Shown here: piece by piece, positions 57,462-64,000 of the stretch
Numbering within the stretch: the stretch's first letter is position 1
Layout: every line of letters begins with the position of its first letter
Source: Branchiostoma floridae
Taxonomy: Eukaryota > Chordata > Leptocardii > Amphioxiformes > Branchiostomatidae
DNA length: 64,000 bases
Assembly: GCF_000003815.2 (NCBI RefSeq)
Contig: NC_049983.1
Location: 19,806,338-19,870,337, forward strand
Reading direction: 5' to 3'
Notes under the pieces: model-generated
The model's input: only the letters and a program-made list of their open reading frames with translations
What the model was told of the DNA's origin: nothing
Databases searched by the model: none
Program-made: the position numbers and the translations under genes

Positions 57462-60400
57462 ATGAAAATGGAGGTGACTGCAGAGATGAGAAGTGCGCTC
57501 ATGACGGGTCGCATGACGGCCCTCCCACCTGACAAGTCGAACATCGTGCGCATCTTTATGAGCTCCACATTTTCAGGCGAGTGAAGACTCCTCTTGTTTC
57601 TTTTACATTGTTCGATGGAGATGCGATGCAGGGCTTTTTCGTCAGATCAATGATGTAGTATGTTTCACCAAGGACCATTGCGGTAAAAACTCATACAAGA
57701 AATACTTAAATACAAGGAAAATCTGTGCAATTTCGGTACAATATAGTCTGCAATATCTGATTTGCCAATCTATGTGCTGAAGTTTAAGGTCAGACGTCGT
57801 TTCTGTTCTAAACTGAAATACTCGCACCGTGCATATAACGTTACATACACAAAGATTTCATATGGCGTCATTTGCGCCATGCTGGAGCATATTGCATGTC
57901 TGTTACTCGCACCAACAAGGTGTTGATGTACTCTACATGATATGGGTTCTAGGAATCAAATCATAATCATTATGCCGTAACCTATCCGACGGGATATTGT
58001 ATATCTTATGCCCCCTCCCCCACGGCAGACATGGCGAAGGAGCGAAACATCCTCCTGCAGAAGGCGTACCCCGAGCTGCGGGAGTTCTGTCAGAAGCAGG
58101 GGCTGGACTTCCAGGTCATGGACATGCGCTGGGGCGTCCGGGACGAGGTGGTGGCTGATCACATGACCTGCGCCCTGTGTCTGATGGAGATTGACACCTG
58201 CAAGAGACTGTCGGTCGGGCCCAACTTCGTGGTGAGGCTTGTCTTTGAGAAAACAACGGACACATATAGCATGTTTTCAAATTCCCTAGGTTAAACTTTG
58301 TGCAATGTTTTGTTAAGATAATGATACTCTGTACGTTTCAGCCGTCGAAAAAATAGTTAGAGATGTCAGCACCTGACAGAAAGAAAATCAGATTCTCTAC
58401 ACGAGTAGTTTTATCTCTACATTGGCAATATTCTAAAGTAGGCGACATGCTTCTTTAAGATAATGATGATCGAAAGAAGTTGATAACTTTTGTTTCCTTT
58501 CTAGGCATTCCTTGGCAACAGGTACGGCTACCGTCCCATTCCCGCAAAGATAGAGGCAGAAGAGCTCGACATCCTCATAAAGAAGGCCGGTGAACTAGAT
58601 ATGGACACCACTGTTATCAAGGAATGGTACCTCAAGGACGACAACGCTGTCCCTGCTGTCTGTTTACTTCAGCCAATCACCAGCAAGTTTAAATACTACA
58701 CAGACATGGAGCCAACCAATGAGAGTCTCCGACAGAAAGACAGGGAGGGATGGCATCAGGTGACAGCTCAGTTGGAAAATATTCTCCGCACAGCTGTGAA
58801 GGCAGCTCACAAGGAAGGACTCGTCACTGAGGAGCAGCAACACAAGTACATCAAATCAGGTAACAGAAAGTTTGTTATACCTGCAATTATACACTACTCA
58901 ACGGTAAAAAAAACAAGCATGGAATTCGAACTTCCAATGTATATCATACGTCGTTGCCAAAATTTCGGTATAAAGCGTCAACCTTGGGGATTCTGCGCTT
59001 ATGAATTCAAAAAGTATGGGAACGAAAGAAGACCTGTTGCGAGGATTTCTGACATAAGTTTTAATACGCGTTACGACAAAACCTGTCTTCCTTCTCACAA
59101 CCACAACTGCCTCCTCCAGCTGAATTATGTCACCTACTAACAATTTTCCCTGACATGAATTTCATTCAAACGCGAAGCTGTCCGTATTTGATGATGTGTA
59201 CGCTTATTTCTAATCTTTATCTCTGTCCCTTTCTTCTAGTAACAGAAACTGAAATTAAGAGAGGTATAATGGAGTCACCTGACGCCAACCAGACAGCTGC
59301 CATCTTCATACGGAACCTGCAAAACATCGAGAAGCACGTTGGTGCAGATGCAGTCAGCGCCTACCTGGACCTGATGGACAGAGAGAAGCTGAATGAAGAA
59401 TCACAGAGACTGTTGGAAGACCTAAAGGGGAAACTGCCGTCCAAACTGAAGAATGTTCACCAGTACGAAGTGGAGTGGACCGACAAGGGGGTTAACGAAG
59501 ACGTAGAAAGTCACGCTTCATACCTGGAACAGTTTAGCGATGACTTTGTCGATGATCTGAAAACGATGATTCTCAAGAGTTTACAGAGCGAGAGTGAACA
59601 GGAACAGAATGACGATTGGTTTCTGACTGAAGTGATCTCACACTCACGTTTCTGCCAGGCTAAGTGTGAAAGTTTCTGTGGAAGACAGGAGATCTTTGAC
59701 GCCGTGTACTCGTACATGAAGGACACGGCCAAGGTCAACCATCAACCCTTTGTGATCCACGGAGCCTCTGGTAGCGGGAAGTCGTCCATCATGGCCATGC
59801 TGGCACAGAATGCAGCACAGACGTTTGGAGAAAACCTGGTGACCATCATCCGTTTTCTGGGCACGTCACCACATAGCACCCTTATCCACCCTGTTCTACA
59901 GAGCCTCTGTCTACAGATATGTGAGGTCTACGGCATCGAGTCACCTGCAGAAAGAGTTCTCAACAACTTTGCCGAAATCGTCCAATACCTGTCTACACTT
60001 CTGGACAAGGTGTCAGAGAAGGACCGGCCACTTCTCATCCTCCTGGACTCCTTGGACCAGTTGTCGTCTGTGGACCGAGCCTACAGCCTGACCTGGCTGC
60101 CCAAGTCCCTCCCACCGAACGTCCACATCGTGGTCTCCACCCTGCCTGAGGAGTTTGATCTGCTGAAGACTCTGAAACGCACGATACGCAGCGACAACAG
60201 CTACATCCAGGTGCCCACACTGTCAGAACAGGTGGGAAGTGAGATTCTGGACACGTGGCTCGCTCGGATCCAGCGATGTCTCACAGACAAACAGAGGGAA
60301 GTCATCTTGTCAGCGTTCTCACATTGTCGGCAGCCGTTGTTTCTGAAAGTGGCATTCGACGAAGCTCGAAGGTGGAAATCATACACACCAGAATCAGAAC

Positions 60401-63400
60401 TACGGATTGCCCAGTCAGCACGGGCAGCCATCAACCTGCTGTATGAGAGACTGGAGGTTCAACATGGAACCATCTTTGTGTCACACACGATGGGATACAT
60501 TGCAGCTACCAGGTAGGAAAATTCAGCAAAGCATCTGAAATGTTATACTTCTCTTGAGCGCAATGTATCCAACTTACATCTAAACATCTCTACGAAGGGC
60601 ACGATACTTCAAGCTGCAATGAAATGTTTTGCAATTTCTAGTGGTAATGCCTGCCTACACTGTAGTCATTGCTTCTTCACGTCAATGTTCAACTATGCAC
60701 AGCAATTATTGCAAGACCCCAAACTGGGCCAAAGCCGTTAGCGCCATTCTGTCATACCATACCTGTATGATCACTGCTTGATAACAGGAAAGGGATATCA
60801 GAACACGAGTTAGAGGATGTCCTCTCCCTGGATGACGAAGTGTTGGATGACGTGTACCAGTACTGGTCTCCTCCCAACAAGGACCTGGTGCGCATCCCTC
60901 CTCTCATCGTCACCCGCCTCAAGTACGACATCATGGAGTACCTCGCAGAGAGGCAGGCAGACGGGAAGAGGGTCCTGCAGCTGTTTCACAGGTACCCCAC
61001 TGTCCACTGTCACAAACTTATAACCACCTGCAACCAACAGGCAAAGTGATTGGCTGGTAACTTTTTCTCCAACAACAACAGACCGGGTTATCTGATTGGC
61101 TGACGGATGACAAGCATGTGCCAATTAATGCAATATAGATTGAAAGGGTGAAAAAAAGAAGTATTGCGCTGATTTTATTTGTTACTTTTACACACAGAGA
61201 CGAATGTAATGACAGCGAGGAAGATGGCCAAAGGCAATGGTGGCACTGATAATCTTTGTTCTCTTGAACATATGAACAGACAGTTCATAGAGTGTGCACA
61301 GGAGCGCTACCTGGCGGGAGACAACAACAGAGCACGTCACCACATCCTGGCTGACTTCTTCCTCGGCACGTGGAGCTACGGTCGCAGGAAGGAGATCACC
61401 ATGGACGTCAACGGGAAGCAGGAGTATTACAACGCCGACCGTAACGTCGTTCCCCAGCCCATGAAGTATGACGACAACGTCTTCAACCGGCGCAAACTGA
61501 ACGAGGTGACCTTTCACCTTCTCCATGCAGGCAGGATGGACGACATCTTTGAACACACTCTGGGTAAGGATGACTCGATTTATCAACATGTGTTTATTTC
61601 TGCATGACAACTATATCATCTAATGACATAACCCCCGTCGTAAAAGTTGACTCTGAACGATAACACTTCATTTAGAGGGTTAGAGACTACACTGGGTAAC
61701 TGTTACATATCATATGGTACATGCATACTGCACACACACAGACACACACACACAGCAATAAGAGGTTCATAATGACGACTAATTCTGCACTGTAGATCTA
61801 TTTCAAATCAGTAGATACAACTACATGATTTTCTTTCAGGTAACCTGGATTTCATGAACACCAAGATCGACGCCTTCAGTGTGAAGGACCTGATAGAAGA
61901 TTACAACATGGTGCTTCAGGTTCAGGATAACCTGGAAATCAGGCTTCTCAGGGACGCACTGAGGCTCATCAAACCTACATTGGAGTTTAAAGGTATTTAT
62001 GAGACATTTCTTTACTGCGTTGCTTTGATATTGCCTATACGGCGATTTTAAGGTTTTACCATAGATAAATGACTATTTCGAACATTAAGTTAATAATTGT
62101 TTCTTTTTGATATCTCAGAGCTAAAGGTATACTGTAGTTGAAGTGCATGCGTACCTTTCAAAATCGGCTTTACGAAATCTGGAATGCAGTTTTAGATTGG
62201 AATTTTGTTTCTACTGCACCATATCGTAACGTTCTAACACTCTTTGACCCCAATCAGGTGGCGTACCAAGCTATCTGGCATTAGAGCTGATTGGACGGCT
62301 GGTACCGTTTGAACGTCAATCTCGACCAATCATAGACAGCCTTCTGGAGCAGTCGCGGGCCTGGTGTAAAACATTTTGCGATCACGTGACGCGACGTCCA
62401 TTTTTGTTGCCCCGCAGCACGTGCATCTATCCGCCAGGTATTCATTATTCAAATAACAAAAATACTTCAAACTTGATGATTTTATGCTCAGTGCTTTAAA
62501 CTTTAAACAAGATATTATCCTGTAACAAGCCTATTTCGAACACATGGGCAGCACATGGTATTACGAATAAAAGTTTGTTGTGTTGCTCTGGTTGTGTTCA
62601 AACTATATTTCTAGTCTCCGGTATAAAATATCAACCATGAATATGTGCGATATGAATATCAAGAGCAGTCAAATTAGTGATGAATAGAGACTAATATCAT
62701 ATACGTGTGAAACTTTTCTATCGTCCCTACTTTAACAGGCGGTCCCCTGCGGACGACCCTGGCCCATCACAGAGCCGGCATCACGTCCATCGCCATGACC
62801 CCAGACGGAGGCTACATGGTGACCGCTGCACGGGACTGCACCATCCGCATCTACGAGAACGAGTCGGACGTCATGGAACTGGAGAGGACACTGACGGGAC
62901 ATACAGGTGGTTTGTTTCAATGTAAACATTCTAACAGTATACAGGCTTTTCACACTAGTTACCATTCATGCGTGGGTTAAAGGAATTCTTGGTAATATGT
63001 CGAAGTTGAAGGCACCCAGACATCAACAGTCTCGTCTCTACCATTGTTTCGATTTGTGTAACAATGACGTCATGATAATTATAATTTGAATCCCCCGACC
63101 ACTATGCTGGCGTGTAATTGGATCAAGCAGTAGCATCTTCATGTGGTTTATCGACGTACACTGCGCATGTAATTCAACATGCCGCAAATGACGCCAAATG
63201 AAAAACCTTTATACCATTCACACAGCTAGCACAATGATCGTATTTGGCAACGCCAAAGGGCAAAGCCCGTTTGGTGATTTTCATTGGAAGCTATAATAAG
63301 TACGACAGACAAGCTCGTGTTACCACATACACCACTGGACTTGTCCCGGGATACACAGCCAATTTGTTGACAAAAAAATATACATGTTCCACACCAATTG

Positions 63401-64000
63401 CATTTATTTGGCTAGGGAGTGGAAACATTCCTTCACTTCTATACAGGTTACAAATACAGAAAAGTATACATCACTTACATTATAATTTTTCATGGCAGCT
63501 GCTATTGAGGTCCTGTCTGCAGCCCCCAACAATGAGCTGCTGGTGTCCGGCTCGCTGGACAACACCCTAAAGGTGTGGAACCTGGAGACGGGGCGGCTGG
63601 TCATCACCATGGAGGAGGACCACGCCCACTACCAGCACCACGCCCTGCTGACCACCACCATGGACTCCCGCAAGGTGGTCTCACCTGCTGGGAAAGTGGT
63701 GAGTAGGAGAAAGCTGCTCTGTCATTGCATTATGAACTGTGCTGTTGATGATCTAATAACATAGAGTTCCACTATCCCACAGCTTTAACTTCATAGATAG
63801 AAGTGATGTGGAAACATCACAAAGGGATTTGAAACTGATAATTATTTCATATTGACATCTAAAAGATTAATGCTTCGAGGGACTTCTCTTCTTTATATCT
63901 TAGGTCAATGTCTGGGACATAGAGTCTGGCCAGCTGCAGTTCACCTTGAAGGGGCACGAGGGAGCTGTTTCCTGTCTGGCAGTTTCCCATGACAACCAGT
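57462..64000 (+). CDS. NWD1-like: NWD1-like DUF4062 / NACHT / WD40 protein, 3' end missing
   Basis: Exons 57462-57576, 58029-58231, 58505-58859, 59240-60512, 60788-60991, 61280-61563, 61840-61992, 62258-62437, 62739-62906, 63499-63698, 63904 to the window end; about 1077 codons, no stop reached. The N-terminus is a DUF4062-type fold (VRIFMSSTFSDMAKERN, DMRWGVRDE, FLGNRYGYRPIP). The large exon carries the NACHT NTPase: Walker A GASGSGKSS at about 59761-59787 and Walker B-like LLILLDSLDQL at about 60031-60063. A helical linker (HRQFIECAQERYLAG, LADFFLGTWSYG, HLLHAGRMDDIFE) is followed by WD40 repeats from 62739 (HHRAGITSIAMTPDGGYMVT, LLVSGSLDNTLKVWN, VNVWDIESGQLQF). Proteins of this type are STAND NTPases that oligomerise on nucleotide binding. 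The first intron appears to begin GC (CAG before GCGAGT). Confidence 0.9.

Noticed and set aside
1-64000. CRISPR array, operon or bacterial mobile island
   Set aside because: All genes are intron-bearing and animal-like; no regular spacer-repeat array and no prokaryotic features were seen.

Overview
The window is eukaryotic: genes are split into short exons by GT-AG introns, long introns carry mobile-element debris, and three runs of N mark assembly gaps. The gene content (MID1-like RING/B-box/FN3/SPRY genes in tandem, paired GM2-activator genes, an NWD1-like NACHT/WD gene, an EndoU family) and the many small inverted-repeat elements suggest an invertebrate deuterostome. My best guess is an amphioxus (Branchiostoma), but this is an inference from gene content, not a sequence match. 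All exon boundaries below were read by eye from splice signals, reading-frame phase and comparison between paralogs in the window.

Layout. 1-7.6 kb (+): a nine-exon gene for a charged, coiled-coil-rich protein I do not recognise. 11.2-14.6 kb and 18.1-20.1 kb (+): two tandem ganglioside GM2-activator-like genes with the same four-exon plan. 22.3-52.4 kb (-): a four-gene RING/B-box cluster. In transcription order the genes are D (48.0-52.4 kb, RING, B-boxes, coiled coil, FN3, SPRY), C (38.2-45.1 kb, RING, B-box, EndoU), B (33.0-36.0 kb, RING, B-boxes, coiled coil, FN3, truncated SPRY) and A (22.3-30.0 kb, RING, decayed B-box, EndoU). 54.3-55.4 kb (-): a small secreted protein with two VWC-like cysteine modules. 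57.5-64.0 kb (+): the 5' part of an NWD1-like DUF4062/NACHT/WD40 gene that runs off the window.

The main result is the cluster. Genes A and C join a MID1-type RING/B-box N-terminus to a whole EndoU (poly(U)-type endoribonuclease) domain and an unrecognised C-terminal module. They alternate with canonical MID1-like TRIM genes B and D, as if a two-gene unit had been duplicated. Non-coding first exons also look related. The copies have diverged: A has lost most B-box 1 zinc ligands and its second EndoU catalytic histidine, B has a truncated SPRY, and D has a large insertion in its SPRY. An E3-ligase-like protein that also carries an RNA-cleaving domain would suit RNA sensing or antiviral defence, but that role is inference.

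Mobile DNA is the second theme. Two short elements (4.6-5.8 kb and 52.9-53.7 kb) share one plan: inverted arms each carrying a hammerhead-ribozyme-like motif, one short asymmetric tail, and 12-14 bp target duplications. The second folds into a nearly perfect 300 bp hairpin about 20 bp inside the presumed first intron of gene D. Three further elements share a TAGGGCTGGGTACC-like end and 8 bp target duplications, which fits non-autonomous hAT elements.
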